64,000 nt of DNA from Solwaraspora sp. WMMA2065 (GCF_030345075.1 NZ_CP128361.1:3844001-3908000); one strand, 5' to 3'; numbered from the stretch's first letter, positions 8,911 to 18,389 are shown. Made by a program: numbers and translations. The notes: generated by a model from the sequence alone, not told the origin.

Positions 8911-9869
8911 CGACGGGCCGCCTTCCGGTAGCGGGCGATCAGGGCGGCGATGCAGCCGGCGATCAGGACGAGGGTGACCAGCCCGTACAGCGGGCCGAAG
9001 CCGCCGAGGTCCTGACCGGTGCCGGCCTCGGTCACCAGGGCGTCCCGGAACAGCCAGATCCCGGTGCCCTGCACCAGGCTGGACGGGGCGGCCAGCCCGG
9101 CGAGCTGGTTGGCGGTGACCGACGGCAGCACCGACAGCACGCCGACGATCGGGGTGGTCATCAGGAAGACGGCGACCACGCCGCCGGCGGCGAACGCCCG
9201 TTTGCCGGTCACCGAGGCGATGACCAGGCCGATCGCGCTGAACACGCCCGCCCAGAGCACGGCGTACGCCAGGCCCGGCGCGAGGTCGGTGACCTCGTCC
9301 CACACCCCCGACCAGCCGGCGTCGGTGGTGAACGCGCCGCCGAGGAACATCACCAGCTGCGGCGCGCCGAGCAGCATGAACACGGCAGTGGCCAGTGCGG
9401 CGAACTTGGCCAGCGGGTAGTCGACGAGCCGCAGCGGCCGGGAGAAGTACAGCGGCAGTACACCGCTGCCGAGGTCGCGGGAGACCAGTTCGGGGGCGAC
9501 CACCGCGACGAAGAAGATCACCAGCCAGCTCATCGTGTCGGCGAACTGCGCGTAGCTGAGCAGCACCTGGCCGATCTGGGCGCGGACGGCCACCAGGCCG
9601 GCGGCGGCGACGACCACCACCCCGACGATGAACCAGGGAAAGATCTTGGCCTTGGCGCTGCGGCCGAGGCCGAAGGCGGTACGCAGACTGTGCGCGTAGA
9701 GCGCGCCGACGACGTGCCGGCGACCGAGCCGGGCTCCGGTGTAGCGCTGGTATCCGATGTCGTGGATGACGCCGCCCGGCGCAGCGGTCGAGGTGCTGCC
9801 CGCAGCGGCCAGGCCGGCCGACGTCGGCCCGCTGCCACGGGCGGCGGTGAGCTGGTCAGACGTTGACAC
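8907..9869 (-). CDS. ABC-2 type permease
   Basis: A 320-residue membrane protein beginning with a 35-residue low-complexity cytoplasmic segment, then VIHDIGYQRYTGARLGRRHV, a conserved lead-in in actinobacterial ABC-2 permeases. About six helices follow, including FIVGVVVVAAAGLVAV, LVIFFVAVVAPELVSRDL, FAALATAVFMLLGAPQLVMF and LYGLVTLVLIAGCIAALIA. The ELVSRDLGSGVLPLYFSRPL loop matches the family's coupling region. Its start overlaps the upstream ATPase gene by 14 nt and its stop overlaps the next ATPase by 4 nt. Confidence 0.88.
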   Translation of the reverse strand: MSTSDQLTAARGSGPTSAGLAAAGSTSTAAPGGVIHDIGYQRYTGARLGRRHVVGALYAHSLRTAFGLGRSAKAKIFPWFIVGVVVVAAAGLVAVRAQIGQVLLSYAQFADTMSWLVIFFVAVVAPELVSRDLGSGVLPLYFSRPLRLVDYPLAKFAALATAVFMLLGAPQLVMFLGGAFTTDAGWSGVWDEVTDLAPGLAYAVLWAGVFSAIGLVIASVTGKRAFAAGGVVAVFLMTTPIVGVLSVLPSVTANQLAGLAAPSSLVQGTGIWLFRDALVTEAGTGQDLGGFGPLYGLVTLVLIAGCIAALIARYRKAARR

Positions 9870-10779
9870 GGGAGTCCTCCGTGGTGGCGAAGAGTTCGGC
9901 GACCCGGTGCCGGCGCTGGTCGAGCCGGTGCAGCGGCAGGTCGAGTTCGACGACCGCGGTGAGAATCCGGTCGTACGCGTCGGAGCCGGTCTCGGCGGGC
10001 ACCAGCAGCAGCTGGCCCTCCCGGCTGACCGGCAGGTCGGCCGCGGCCAGCCGGGCGGCCAGCGCCTCGGTGCCCTCGCTGACCTCGATCGCCAGCACGT
10101 CGCTGGCGGTGGTCATGTCGGACAGTTGGGCGGAGCGCAGCAGCCGACCGCCGTCGATGGCGATCAGCGAGTCGCAGATCCGCTCCACCTCGCCGAGCAG
10201 GTGCGAACAGACCAGCACCGAGATGCCGAACTCGGTGCCGATCCGGTGCACCAGGGCCAGCATGGCGTCGCGGCCGGCCGGGTCCAGGCCGTTTGTCGGC
10301 TCGTCCAGCAGCAGCAGATCCGGGTCGTGCACCAGCGCCTGGGCCAGTTTGACCCGCTGCTTCATGCCCGTGGAGTAGCCGCCGATCTGCCGGTAGCGCT
10401 CCTCGTAGAGCCCGACGTGGCGCAGCGCCTCGGAAGCCCGTTCCCGGGCCGCCGCGCGCGGCAGGCCGCTGATCCGCCCCAGGTGGGTGACGAACTCTGC
10501 GGCGCTGAGGTCCGGTGGCAGGCAGTCGTTCTCCGGCATGTAGCCGACCCGGGCACGGACCGCGTCGGCGTCGGTGGCGGGGTTCAGCCCAAGTACGCGG
10601 GCCTTTCCACTGGTCGGCGCGAGCAGGCCGAGCAGGATCTTGATCAGGGTCGACTTGCCGGCACCGTTGGCCCCGACGAGGCCGACGATGCCGGGCTGGA
10701 CCTCGACGGTCAGGTCGGCCAGGGCCGTCACCCGCCCGCCGTACGTCTTGGTCAGCGCATCGGTCGCGATGAGAGTCAC
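9856..10779 (-). CDS. ABC transporter ATP-binding protein, first gene of the exporter operon
   Basis: A 307-residue ATPase starting from the GTG at 10779: VTLIATDALTKTYGGRVTAL. Walker A is GANGAGKST, then VGYMPENDCLPPDLSAAEFV, signature region YSTGMKQRVKLAQALVHDP, Walker B LLLLDEPTNGLD and H-loop CSHLLGEVE. The C-terminal 80 residues form the extra domain seen in ABC-2 ATPases. It heads a minus-strand operon of ATPase-permease-ATPase-permease. No substrate or resistance context is visible; housekeeping membrane or drug export are both possible. Confidence 0.9.
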   Translation of the reverse strand: MTLIATDALTKTYGGRVTALADLTVEVQPGIVGLVGANGAGKSTLIKILLGLLAPTSGKARVLGLNPATDADAVRARVGYMPENDCLPPDLSAAEFVTHLGRISGLPRAAARERASEALRHVGLYEERYRQIGGYSTGMKQRVKLAQALVHDPDLLLLDEPTNGLDPAGRDAMLALVHRIGTEFGISVLVCSHLLGEVERICDSLIAIDGGRLLRSAQLSDMTTASDVLAIEVSEGTEALAARLAAADLPVSREGQLLLVPAETGSDAYDRILTAVVELDLPLHRLDQRRHRVAELFATTEDSRVNV

Positions 10780-10921
10780 CCGGCCAGCGTATGGACTGCC
10801 GGCACGTCGTGGGATGGGGTTTCCCCCTGGAGGTTCCCTGAGGAGCACCCACGCCCTGCCATTAGGGGTGACACCACGAGCCCGAAGCCAAGCGTTGCTC
10901 TGGTTCGGCCCCGGGCGAGCC

Positions 10922-10961
10922 GTCGACATCCCGCGATGATGGTCGACATCCCGCGATGGTG
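10922..10961. repeat. 20-bp direct tandem repeat, two copies
   Basis: Copies at 10922-10941 and 10942-10961 start GTCGACATCCCGCGATG and differ at one base. They lie between the divergently transcribed exporter operon and the APS-kinase gene, about 80 bp before the latter's start, so they might be protein binding sites. Confidence 0.6.
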
Positions 10962-11038
10962 GCAGAACTCGCCGTGCCAGTCTCGACCGACGGCCGGACG
11001 GCTGCGAAACTGTGAGTTCGATCCATTTGGGGGGTGTG

Positions 11039-12568
11039 ATGACCGACGGCTGGGTGCTGCCTGACGACGTGCTACGGGACGCGCCGGCGTACACGCCGCG
11101 GCCGTTCGAGCTGGCCGACCTTGAGCTGATCCTGTCCGAGGCGTACGCCCCGCTGACCGGCTTCCACACCCGGGCCGATCTTGCCTCGCTGCGTAGTCGC
11201 GGCCGGCTGGCCGACGGCACCGCGTGGCCGGTGCCGGTCACCCTGGAGGTGCCGGCCGGCCTGGTCGCCGGGCTCGATCTGACGAATCCGCTGCTGCGGG
11301 TCCTGGTGCTCACCGACCCGGAGGGCGCGCCGGTGGCCGCGCTGGAGGTCACCGACGCCTGGCCGAGCCGGGAGGGCTTCTCAGCGGTCGGCGGCCGGGT
11401 GCGCCAGCTCGGCGACGGCACCGGCGGGCCGTTCCAACGGCTACGGCGCAGCCCGGCGGAGGTACGCGCGCTGCTGCCCCCGGGACGGGTGCTCGGGGTC
11501 ATCGCCGACCGCCCGTTGCACCGACCGCAGTTGGCCCAGATCGCGCACGCCGCCCGTACCCTCGCCGCGCATCTGCTGATCCTGATCCCGGTCGCTGACG
11601 GCGGGGTCAGCGGGCTGCCGCCGGAGGTGCTGGTCCGCAGTGTCTTCGCGGCCCGGGACCGGATGCCACCGGCGACGCTGGTCGCGGTGCCGTTGACCCG
11701 GCGCGGTGACGAGATCCGGGACGCGCTGCTGCGGGCCCGGGTGGCCGCCGCGTACGGCGTCACCCATCTGCTGTCCACCGGCGAGATGCTCTCCGGCGGC
11801 GGCCCACGGGTGCTGGTGCCCCGGGAGTTGGCCTACGACAACCGGGACGGTCAGTGGCGCTGGCGCGACGACATCCCGCCGCGCAACCGGCGGCTGGCGC
11901 TCGACCAGGAGGAGATCGACGACCTGCTGGACCGGGGTTTTCCGTTGCCGGAGTGGCACACCCCGCCGGCGGTGGCCCGCGAGCTGGCCCGGGCCCGTCC
12001 GCCGCGCCGGCACCGTGGCCTGGTGGTGTTCTTCACCGGGCTGTCCGGCTCCGGCAAGTCGACCATCGCCCGGGGGGTGGCGGACGCGCTGCGGGAGAGC
12101 GGCGACCGGACCGTCACGCTGCTCGACGGGGACGTGGTACGCCGGGAGCTCTCCGCCGGGTTGACGTTCTCCAAGACGGACCGGGACCGTAACGTCCGTC
12201 GGATCGGCTGGGTCGCGTCCGAGGTCGGTCGGCACCACGGGGTGGCGATCTGCTGCCCGATCGCACCGTACGCCCAGGCCCGGGCGGTGGCCCGGCAGAT
12301 GGCGAACGACGCCGGAGCCGGTTTCCTGCTGGTCTGGGTGGCGACCCCGTTGGAGGTCTGCGAGAGCCGTGACCGCAAGGGGTTGTACGCCAAGGCGCGG
12401 GCCGGCCAGCTGACCGGGATGACCGGGATCGACGATCCGTACGAGGAGCCGACTGATGCCGACCTGGTGCTGAACACCAGTGAGATGAGCATCGAGCAGG
12501 GCGTGCAGACGGTGCTGCAACACCTCACCGAAACGGGTTGGGTGGAGCCGCGACTGAAGTCGGCCTGA
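11039..12568 (+). CDS. ATP-sulfurylase-like domain fused to adenylyl-sulfate (APS) kinase
   Basis: A 509-residue two-domain protein. Residues 1 to about 300 resemble ATP sulfurylase (PUA-like YAPLTGFHTRADL, then a Rossmann-type half ending YGVTHLLSTGEML), but the catalytic QxRNPxHRxH motif is replaced by IADRPLHRPQL. Residues from about 320 form APS kinase: P-loop FFTGLSGSGKST, LLDGDVVRREL, FSKTDRDRNVRRIGWVA, and the GLYAKARAGQ stretch. The C-terminal domain should phosphorylate APS to PAPS, the sulfate donor. The next gene is a sulfotransferase, so the pair suits sulfation of a metabolite or glycan. ATG at 11039 follows a G-rich SD. Confidence 0.88.
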   Translation: MTDGWVLPDDVLRDAPAYTPRPFELADLELILSEAYAPLTGFHTRADLASLRSRGRLADGTAWPVPVTLEVPAGLVAGLDLTNPLLRVLVLTDPEGAPVAALEVTDAWPSREGFSAVGGRVRQLGDGTGGPFQRLRRSPAEVRALLPPGRVLGVIADRPLHRPQLAQIAHAARTLAAHLLILIPVADGGVSGLPPEVLVRSVFAARDRMPPATLVAVPLTRRGDEIRDALLRARVAAAYGVTHLLSTGEMLSGGGPRVLVPRELAYDNRDGQWRWRDDIPPRNRRLALDQEEIDDLLDRGFPLPEWHTPPAVARELARARPPRRHRGLVVFFTGLSGSGKSTIARGVADALRESGDRTVTLLDGDVVRRELSAGLTFSKTDRDRNVRRIGWVASEVGRHHGVAICCPIAPYAQARAVARQMANDAGAGFLLVWVATPLEVCESRDRKGLYAKARAGQLTGMTGIDDPYEEPTDADLVLNTSEMSIEQGVQTVLQHLTETGWVEPRLKSA

Positions 12569-12719
12569 CCCACGACATCCTCCTTTGTCGCCTTTTCTGC
12601 AGATGACGGCAAGTCAGCCGAGAGGCCACGCTTGTCCGGGTAGCGGCAGCGTTATCCGATAGATAGCGTTTTACGCTGCTCAGGCAGGACAGCCGCCCAG
12701 GCAGGACAGGAGAGGCGAC

Positions 12720-13661
12720 ATGCCGTTACGCAGTCGGATTCCCGAGCCGCTACGTCGGATCGTGCCCACCCGGTCCTGGTCGTACGGGCGGTGGACGGCC
12801 CCGAACCGGGTGCTGCCGTCGTTCCTGATCTGCGGCGGGCACCGGTGCGGGACGGCCGGGCTGCACCGGATGCTGGCCGCTCATCCGCTGGTGCTGCGGG
12901 CGGCCCGGCGCGACGGGGTGAGCTTCTTCGACACCTCGTACGAGCGCGGCATCGACTGGTACCGGGGGCACTTCCCCCGCCAGCGCGCCGCCCGCCGGTT
13001 GCAACGACGCCACGGCGGCACCGCCAGCGCCTTCGAGACCAGCACCTACTACCTCTACCACCCGTACGCCGCACTGCGGATCGCCCGGGACCTGCCGGAC
13101 GTGCGGCTTCTGGTACTGGTCCGCGATCCGGTGGACCGCGCCTGGTCGCACTTCCGGGTGGAACGGCTGGCCGGGCACGAGCCGGAGCCGTCGTTCGCTC
13201 GGGCGCTGGCGCTGGAGTCCGCGCGGCTACGCGGGCAGGAGGAACGCCTCGGCGTAGAGGCCGGGTACCGCAGCTTCGCCCACCAGCACCACGCGTACCG
13301 CCAGCGCGGCGAGTACGCCACCTACCTGGACCGGTTGGCCGGCCAGGTGGGTCGGGAGCGGATCTGCCTGGTGGAGGCCGAACGGCTGTGGACCACACCG
13401 GCCAGGGTGTACGGCGAGGTGCTGGACTTTCTCGGCCTGCCGAGGCTGGACGAGGTGCCGTGGCTGCCGCGGCCGACGGACTCGCCGGCCGTGGTCGACG
13501 GAGCACCCGGCGCACCGTCCGACGGTCTGCCGGTCGAGCCGCCCGGTGCCCGTACCCGTCGGGAGCTGGCCGACCACTACGCCCCGCACGACGCACGGCT
13601 CACCGACTGGCTCGGCCGTCCGCCGGTCTGGCGCAGCGCGGTGGCGGAAGCGTTCCGCTGA
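12720..13661 (+). CDS. PAPS-dependent sulfotransferase
   Basis: A 313-residue protein of the heparan-sulfate sulfotransferase type. The 5'-phosphosulfate-binding loop is FLICGGHRCGTAGLHRML near residue 35 (with Gly-Thr rather than the usual Gly-Thr-Thr), and the 3'-phosphate-binding strand-helix is LLVLVRDPVDRAWSHFRVER near 130. The later EYATYLDRLAGQVGRERICLVEAERL and VYGEVLDFLGLP are family landmarks. GGAGAGG precedes the ATG. It probably uses PAPS from the preceding APS-kinase gene 151 bp upstream. Acceptor unknown; the N-terminus is not a clear signal peptide. Confidence 0.88.
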   Translation: MPLRSRIPEPLRRIVPTRSWSYGRWTAPNRVLPSFLICGGHRCGTAGLHRMLAAHPLVLRAARRDGVSFFDTSYERGIDWYRGHFPRQRAARRLQRRHGGTASAFETSTYYLYHPYAALRIARDLPDVRLLVLVRDPVDRAWSHFRVERLAGHEPEPSFARALALESARLRGQEERLGVEAGYRSFAHQHHAYRQRGEYATYLDRLAGQVGRERICLVEAERLWTTPARVYGEVLDFLGLPRLDEVPWLPRPTDSPAVVDGAPGAPSDGLPVEPPGARTRRELADHYAPHDARLTDWLGRPPVWRSAVAEAFR

Positions 13662-13782
13662 CCCGGCTTCACCCAGCCATGAGCTCGTCGCCTACCCGGC
13701 CGGGGAGGCACTTCCGTTCGGCCGCACCTGCGCGATAGTGTTCGCATCTGTTGGATTGAGTGCGAGCCGGCGGAGGCAGGAC

Positions 13783-14571
13783 GTGGTGCTGATGCTCGCG
13801 CCGCAGCGCCAGGCGGCGATCCTGGACCGGGTCCGGGCCGCCGGCGGAGTACGGGTCACCGACCTGGCCGTCGAGTTCGGCGTCTCGGACATGACGATCC
13901 GCCGGGACCTGGACGTCCTCGCCGACCGTGGGCTGCTGGCCAAGGTCCACGGCGGGGCCACCCTGGTCGATCCCGGGGCCACCGACGAGCCCGGGTTCGT
14001 GGCGAAGTCCGCCCGGCAGCAGGCCGAGAAGGCGGCGATCGCCGCGCGCGCCGCCGACCTGGTCGTCGCCGGCGGGGCGGTGGCGTTGTCGGCCGGCACC
14101 ACCACGGTGGAGCTCGCCCGCCGGCTGGTCGACGTCCCCGGGCTGACGGTGGTGACCAACTCGATCCCGGTGGCCGACGTGTTCTACCGCGACGGTCGGG
14201 GCGACCGGACGGTGATCCTCACCGGTGGGGTGCGTACCCCCTCGGACGCGCTGGTCGGTCCGGTGGCCGTGACCGCCCTTCGCGACCTGCACGTGGACCT
14301 GCTCTTCCTCGGTGTGCACGGGATGAGCGAACGGGCCGGATACACCACCCCGAACCTTATGGAGTCCGACACCAACCGGGCGTTGATCATGGCGGCGGCC
14401 CGCCTGGTGGTGCTGGCCGACCACACCAAGTGGGACGTCGTGGGCATCTCCTCGATGGCGGAGCTGGCCGCGGCCCAGGTGGTGGTCAGCGACCCCGGAC
14501 TACCCCCGCCGGCCCGCGACGTGCTGGCCGGACACGGCGTCGAGCTGTCGATCGCCGACCCACACCGATAG
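13783..14571 (+). CDS. DeoR/GlpR-family transcriptional regulator
   Basis: A 262-residue regulator. Residues 1-60 form the DeoR helix-turn-helix (LAPQRQAAILDRVRAAGGVRV, FGVSDMTIRRDLDVLADRGL, KVHGGATLVD) and the remainder a sugar-phosphate-sensing DeoRC domain (VALSAGTTTVELARRL, LTVVTNSIPVADVF, DLLFLGVHGMSERAGYTTPN, DHTKWDVVGISSMAEL). I chose GTG 13783 because GGAGG sits 6 nt upstream. It lies 12 bp upstream of galT on the same strand and probably responds to a sugar phosphate in galactose metabolism, inferred from the neighbour. Confidence 0.92.
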   Translation: MVLMLAPQRQAAILDRVRAAGGVRVTDLAVEFGVSDMTIRRDLDVLADRGLLAKVHGGATLVDPGATDEPGFVAKSARQQAEKAAIAARAADLVVAGGAVALSAGTTTVELARRLVDVPGLTVVTNSIPVADVFYRDGRGDRTVILTGGVRTPSDALVGPVAVTALRDLHVDLLFLGVHGMSERAGYTTPNLMESDTNRALIMAAARLVVLADHTKWDVVGISSMAELAAAQVVVSDPGLPPPARDVLAGHGVELSIADPHR

Positions 14572-14583
14572 GAACTCAGCGCC

Positions 14584-15675
14584 GTGAAACGCAGTGCGGT
14601 ACGGCTCGCCGACGGGCGGGAACTCCTCTACTTCGACGAGCGGGACGACGCCGTCCGGGAAGGCCCGGACCGGCGGGAGCTGCCGCCCCCGCCGCCCGCC
14701 TCGGAGCTTCGCTACGATCCGTTGACCGACGAGTGGGTGGCGATCGCCGCGCACCGGCAGACCCGGACCTTCCTGCCGCCGACCGACCAGTGCCCGCTGT
14801 GCCCGTCGCGGCCCGGCCGGTCCAGTGAGATTCCGGCGTACGACTACGACGTGGTGGTCTTCGAGAACCGGTTCCCGTCGCTGAGCGACCGGGTCGGTGA
14901 CGGGACGGCCGGCTACCCCGGTGGTACGCCGTTCACCCCGACCCGGCCGGGTCTCGGGCGCTGCGAGGTGGTCTGCTTCACCGCCGAGCACGGCACCTCG
15001 TTCGCCGCGCTGGCCCCGACCCGGGTCCGCACCGTCGTCGACGCGCTGGCCGACCGGACCGCCGAACTGTCCGCGCTGGACGCGGTGGAGCAGGTGTTCT
15101 GTTTCGAGAACCGCGGCGTGGAGATCGGGGTGACCCTGCATCACCCGCACGGGCAGATCTACGCGTACCCGTTCGTGCCGCCGCGTACCCGGTCGATGCT
15201 GGCCGCCGCCCGACGGCACGCCGAGGCGACCGGCGGGCAGAACCTGTACGCGGACGTACTGGCCGCCGAGCGGGCGGCCGGGGTACGGGTGGTGGCGGCC
15301 AACGACCGGTGGACGGCGTACGTGCCGGCGGCGGCGCGCTGGCCGTTCGAGGTGCACCTGGCGCCGCACCGCCGGGTGCCGGACATCGCCGCGTTGGACG
15401 ACGCCGAACGGGACGCCTTCGGGCCGCTCTACCTGGATGTGCTGCGCCGCTTCGACCGGCTCTTCGACAGCCGGCAGGGTACGCCGTACATCGCTGCGTG
15501 GCATCAGGCGCCGGTGCGTCACGAACGGGAGCTGGGTTACCTGCATCTGCAGGTGTTCACCATCCGGCGGGCGGCGGACAAGCTGAAGTACCTGGCCGGT
15601 TCGGAGTCGGCGATGGGCGTGTTCATCAACGACGTCCGGCCTGAACAGGCGGCGGCGCTGCTGCGCGACGCCTGA
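14584..15675 (+). CDS. galT: Galactose-1-phosphate uridylyltransferase
   Basis: A 363-residue Leloir enzyme exchanging UMP between UDP-glucose and galactose-1-phosphate. It has the zinc-binding CPLCPSRPG near residue 80, the CFENRGVEIGVTLHHPHGQI block with catalytic HPH, and the C-terminal AAWHQAPVRHERELGYLHLQ that binds the second zinc or iron. GTG start at 14584 follows TAGGAA. It is cotranscribed with the DeoR regulator and ends at a strong terminator. No galK or galE follows, so the rest of the pathway must be elsewhere. Confidence 0.95.
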   Translation: MKRSAVRLADGRELLYFDERDDAVREGPDRRELPPPPPASELRYDPLTDEWVAIAAHRQTRTFLPPTDQCPLCPSRPGRSSEIPAYDYDVVVFENRFPSLSDRVGDGTAGYPGGTPFTPTRPGLGRCEVVCFTAEHGTSFAALAPTRVRTVVDALADRTAELSALDAVEQVFCFENRGVEIGVTLHHPHGQIYAYPFVPPRTRSMLAAARRHAEATGGQNLYADVLAAERAAGVRVVAANDRWTAYVPAAARWPFEVHLAPHRRVPDIAALDDAERDAFGPLYLDVLRRFDRLFDSRQGTPYIAAWHQAPVRHERELGYLHLQVFTIRRAADKLKYLAGSESAMGVFINDVRPEQAAALLRDA

Positions 15676-15730
15676 CCGGGCCGGGACGCGTTCCACCGGA
15701 CCCGACGTGTCTGACCGCGCCGGACGTGGT

Positions 15731-15760
15731 TGCGGGGGGCCCGGGACAGGGCCCCCCGCA
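15731..15760 (+). terminator. Terminator after galT
   Basis: TGCGGGGGGCCC-GGGACA-GGGCCCCCCGCA: a perfect 12-bp GC stem with a 6-nt loop, 56 bp after the galT stop. The remaining bases to the icd stop (15761-15944) show no credible gene. Confidence 0.85.
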
Positions 15761-15944
15761 GGGAAGGGACGGCAGGCTGCTGGTTCACAGCCGAGGATCG
15801 ACCGTCAGCGTCATGTTGCTCAGGGCGACCGCCACCGGAAGATCCCCTTGGACGCGACTGGCACCACGTCCACCCTGTTCAACGATTCGCCGGAGGGTCC
15901 GGTGACGGTGCCGGCCGAGTGCTCGGACGCTCAGCCCCGAGGGC

Positions 15945-17162
15945 TCAGGCGCCCAGCCGCTTGGCCAGGTTGCCGTCGAGAGCCGCCATGAACTCGTCGG
16001 TGGTCAACCACGGAGCGTTACGGTCGATGAGCAGCGCCAGGTCCTTGGTCATCTGACCCGCCTCGACGGTCTCGACGCAGACCTGCTCGAGCGTGTTGGC
16101 GAACTCGGTCACCGCCGGAGTGCCGTCCAGCTTGCCGCGGTGGGCCAGACCCCGGGTCCAGGCGAAGATCGACGCGATCGGGTTGGTCGACGTCTTCTCG
16201 CCCTTCTGCCACTGCCGGTAGTGCCGGGTCACCGTGCCGTGCGCGGCCTCCGCCTCCACCGTACGGCCGTCCGGGGTCATCAGCACCGAGGTCATCAGCC
16301 CCAGTGAACCGAAGCCCTGGGCGACGGTGTCCGACTGCACGTCACCGTCGTAGTTCTTGCAGGCCCAGACGAAGCCGCCCTCCCACTTGAGCGCGGCGGC
16401 GACCATGTCGTCGATCAGCCGGTGCTCGTAGGTGATCCCGGCGGCGGCGAACTCGGTAGCGAACTCGGCCTCGTACACCTCGGCGAAGATGTCCTTGAAC
16501 CGGCCGTCGTACGCCTTGAGGATGGTGTTCTTGGTCGACAGGTAGACCGGGTAGCCGCGGTCCAGGCCGTAGCGCAGCGAGGCACGCGCGAAATCGCGGA
16601 TCGACTCGTCGAAGTTGTACATCCCCATCGCGACACCGCCGCCGGGGAAGTTGGCGACCTCCATCTCGACCGGGGCGCTGCCGTCGGCCGGGGTGTAGGT
16701 GATGGTCACCGTGCCCGGCCCGGGCACCACGAAGTCGGAGGCCTTGTACTGGTCGCCGTGCGCGTGCCGGCCGATGATGATCGGCTTGGTCCAGCCGGGC
16801 ACCAGCCGGGGGACGTTCGACATGATGATCGGCTCGCGGAAGACCACGCCGCCGAGGATGTTCCGAATGGTGCCGTTCGGGGAGCGCCACATCTTCTTGA
16901 GGCCGAACTCCTCGACCCGGGCCTCGTCGGGGGTGATGGTGGCGCACTTGACGCCGACGCCGTGCTGCTTGATCGCGTTCGCGGCGTCCACCGTCACCTG
17001 GTCGTCGGTCTCGTCGCGGTACTGGATCGACAGGTCGTAGTAGTGCAGGTCGACGTCGAGGTAGGGCAGGATCAACTGCTCCCGGATCTGCTTCCAGATG
17101 ATCCTGGTCATCTCGTCGCCGTCGAGCTCGACGACCGGGTTGGTTACCTTGATCTTCGCCAT
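15945..17162 (-). CDS. icd: NADP-dependent isocitrate dehydrogenase (dimeric type)
   Basis: A 405-residue TCA enzyme oxidising isocitrate to 2-oxoglutarate with NADP. It belongs to the homodimeric group: [52 protein letters not shown] (substrate-binding Ser and Asn), [10 protein letters not shown]-like [34 protein letters not shown] and [23 protein letters not shown] precedes the ATG at 17162. It is read in the same direction as mdh upstream, separated by a terminator-like hairpin, so it probably has its own promoter. Confidence 0.97.
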   Translation of the reverse strand: MAKIKVTNPVVELDGDEMTRIIWKQIREQLILPYLDVDLHYYDLSIQYRDETDDQVTVDAANAIKQHGVGVKCATITPDEARVEEFGLKKMWRSPNGTIRNILGGVVFREPIIMSNVPRLVPGWTKPIIIGRHAHGDQYKASDFVVPGPGTVTITYTPADGSAPVEMEVANFPGGGVAMGMYNFDESIRDFARASLRYGLDRGYPVYLSTKNTILKAYDGRFKDIFAEVYEAEFATEFAAAGITYEHRLIDDMVAAALKWEGGFVWACKNYDGDVQSDTVAQGFGSLGLMTSVLMTPDGRTVEAEAAHGTVTRHYRQWQKGEKTSTNPIASIFAWTRGLAHRGKLDGTPAVTEFANTLEQVCVETVEAGQMTKDLALLIDRNAPWLTTDEFMAALDGNLAKRLGA

Positions 17163-17261
17163 CGACCGGCGCTCCTCTCGGAAACTCGTGTTAGCAGTAC
17201 GAGCGTACTGGATTGCCGAACGCGGTGCGCAGCGGGCGGGACGAACGAGGCACTGCACACG

Positions 17262-17291
17262 TCGGGGCGGGCACCTGGATGCCCGCCCCGA
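17262..17291 (-). terminator. Terminator after mdh
   Basis: TCGGGGCGGGCA-CCTGGA-TGCCCGCCCCGA: a perfect 12-bp stem with a 6-nt loop, 19 bp beyond the mdh stop on the minus strand and upstream of icd. Confidence 0.85.
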
Positions 17292-17309
17292 TCGTCACGC
17301 CCGTACGGC

Positions 17310-18260
17310 TCAGAGGTCGGCCACGTCCGCCTGCTTGGCCCGGACCGCCTCGGCGGCCTCCTTCAACGCGGCCAGTTCCGTACCGGTCAGGTCGGTGGTC
17401 ACCACCCGACGGACGCCCTCGGCCCCGAGCTCAGCCTCCACGCCCAGGTAGACGCCGTCGATGCCGTACTCCCCGGTGACCCAGGCGCACACCGGCATCA
17501 CCGCGCCGGAGTCCTCGGCCACGGCCTTGGCCATCCGGGCCGCCGCCGCCGACGGCGCGTAGTACGCCGACCCGGTCTTGAGCAGGGCGACAACCTCGGC
17601 CCCACCGTTGCGGGTCCGGACCACCAGTTCCTCGATCTTGTCCGCCGGCAGCAGCTCGGTCAGCGGCTTGCCGTTCACGGTGCACCGTGACGGCACCGGC
17701 ACCATGGTGTCACCGTGCGAGCCGAGGGTCAGCGTGCGTACGGTCGCCACTGGTACCGCCAGCGTCTCGGCGACGAAGTGGGAGAACCGGGCGGTGTCCA
17801 GCATGCCGGCCTGGCCGAGCACCCGGTTGCGCGGGAACCCGGTGGCGATCTGGGCCAGCGCGGTCATCTCGTCGAGCGGGTTGGACACCACGATGACCAC
17901 CGCGTCCGGGGCGTACCGGGCGATGTTCTCCGCGACGCCGCGGACGATCTTGGCATTGACCTCCAGCAGGTCCATCCGGCTCATCCCCGGCTTGCGCGGC
18001 AGGCCGGCGGTGACGATGACGACGTCCGAGCCGGAAATCACCTCGTAGCCGGAGCCGTCCACCCCGGTGGTCGCACCGACGACCTTGGTCTCGAAGCCCT
18101 CGATCGGCCGCGACTGGTTGAGATCGAGGGCCAGTCCCTCGGGCTTGCCCTCGATGATGTCGGTCAGCACGACGGTGTCGAAGACGTCGTACTCGGCCAG
18201 GCGCTGCGCGGTCGTCGAGCCGTAGAAGCCGGCCCCGACGACGGTGACCTTCTTGCCCAT
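17310..18260 (-). CDS. mdh: Malate dehydrogenase (LDH-like type)
   Basis: A 316-residue NAD-dependent enzyme interconverting malate and oxaloacetate. The Rossmann motif is VTVVGAGFYGSTTAQRLAE, the mobile loop VTAGLPRKPGMSRMDLL carries the substrate Arg, VVSNPLDEMTALAQ contains the catalytic-loop Asn-Pro, and TLGSHGDTMVPVPS holds the catalytic His. The sequence is of the lactate-dehydrogenase-like MDH type rather than the dimeric E. coli type. The cofactor-site Phe in GAGFYGSTTA replaces a more usual Val or Asn. Confidence 0.96.
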   Translation of the reverse strand: MGKKVTVVGAGFYGSTTAQRLAEYDVFDTVVLTDIIEGKPEGLALDLNQSRPIEGFETKVVGATTGVDGSGYEVISGSDVVIVTAGLPRKPGMSRMDLLEVNAKIVRGVAENIARYAPDAVVIVVSNPLDEMTALAQIATGFPRNRVLGQAGMLDTARFSHFVAETLAVPVATVRTLTLGSHGDTMVPVPSRCTVNGKPLTELLPADKIEELVVRTRNGGAEVVALLKTGSAYYAPSAAAARMAKAVAEDSGAVMPVCAWVTGEYGIDGVYLGVEAELGAEGVRRVVTTDLTGTELAALKEAAEAVRAKQADVADL

Positions 18261-18389
18261 TGTCGTCTCACTCCCTGCTACCGGGCGAATTTGACGGGAC
18301 CGTATCAGCCAGGTAACGGCTGAGCGGGCCAGGGGCGCGCCCGGAGACCCACCTCACGCCCGCCACGCCGGTCGACTCGCCGACCGGCT

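Noticed and set aside
7181-10779. Exporter operon as antibiotic-resistance or biosynthetic cluster
   Set aside because: No biosynthetic genes or specific regulators are adjacent; only generic ABC-2 features are visible.
15780-15930. Possible decayed C-terminus on the minus strand ending ALSNMTLTVDPRL
   Set aside because: Too short and without a family match; no consistent upstream frame.
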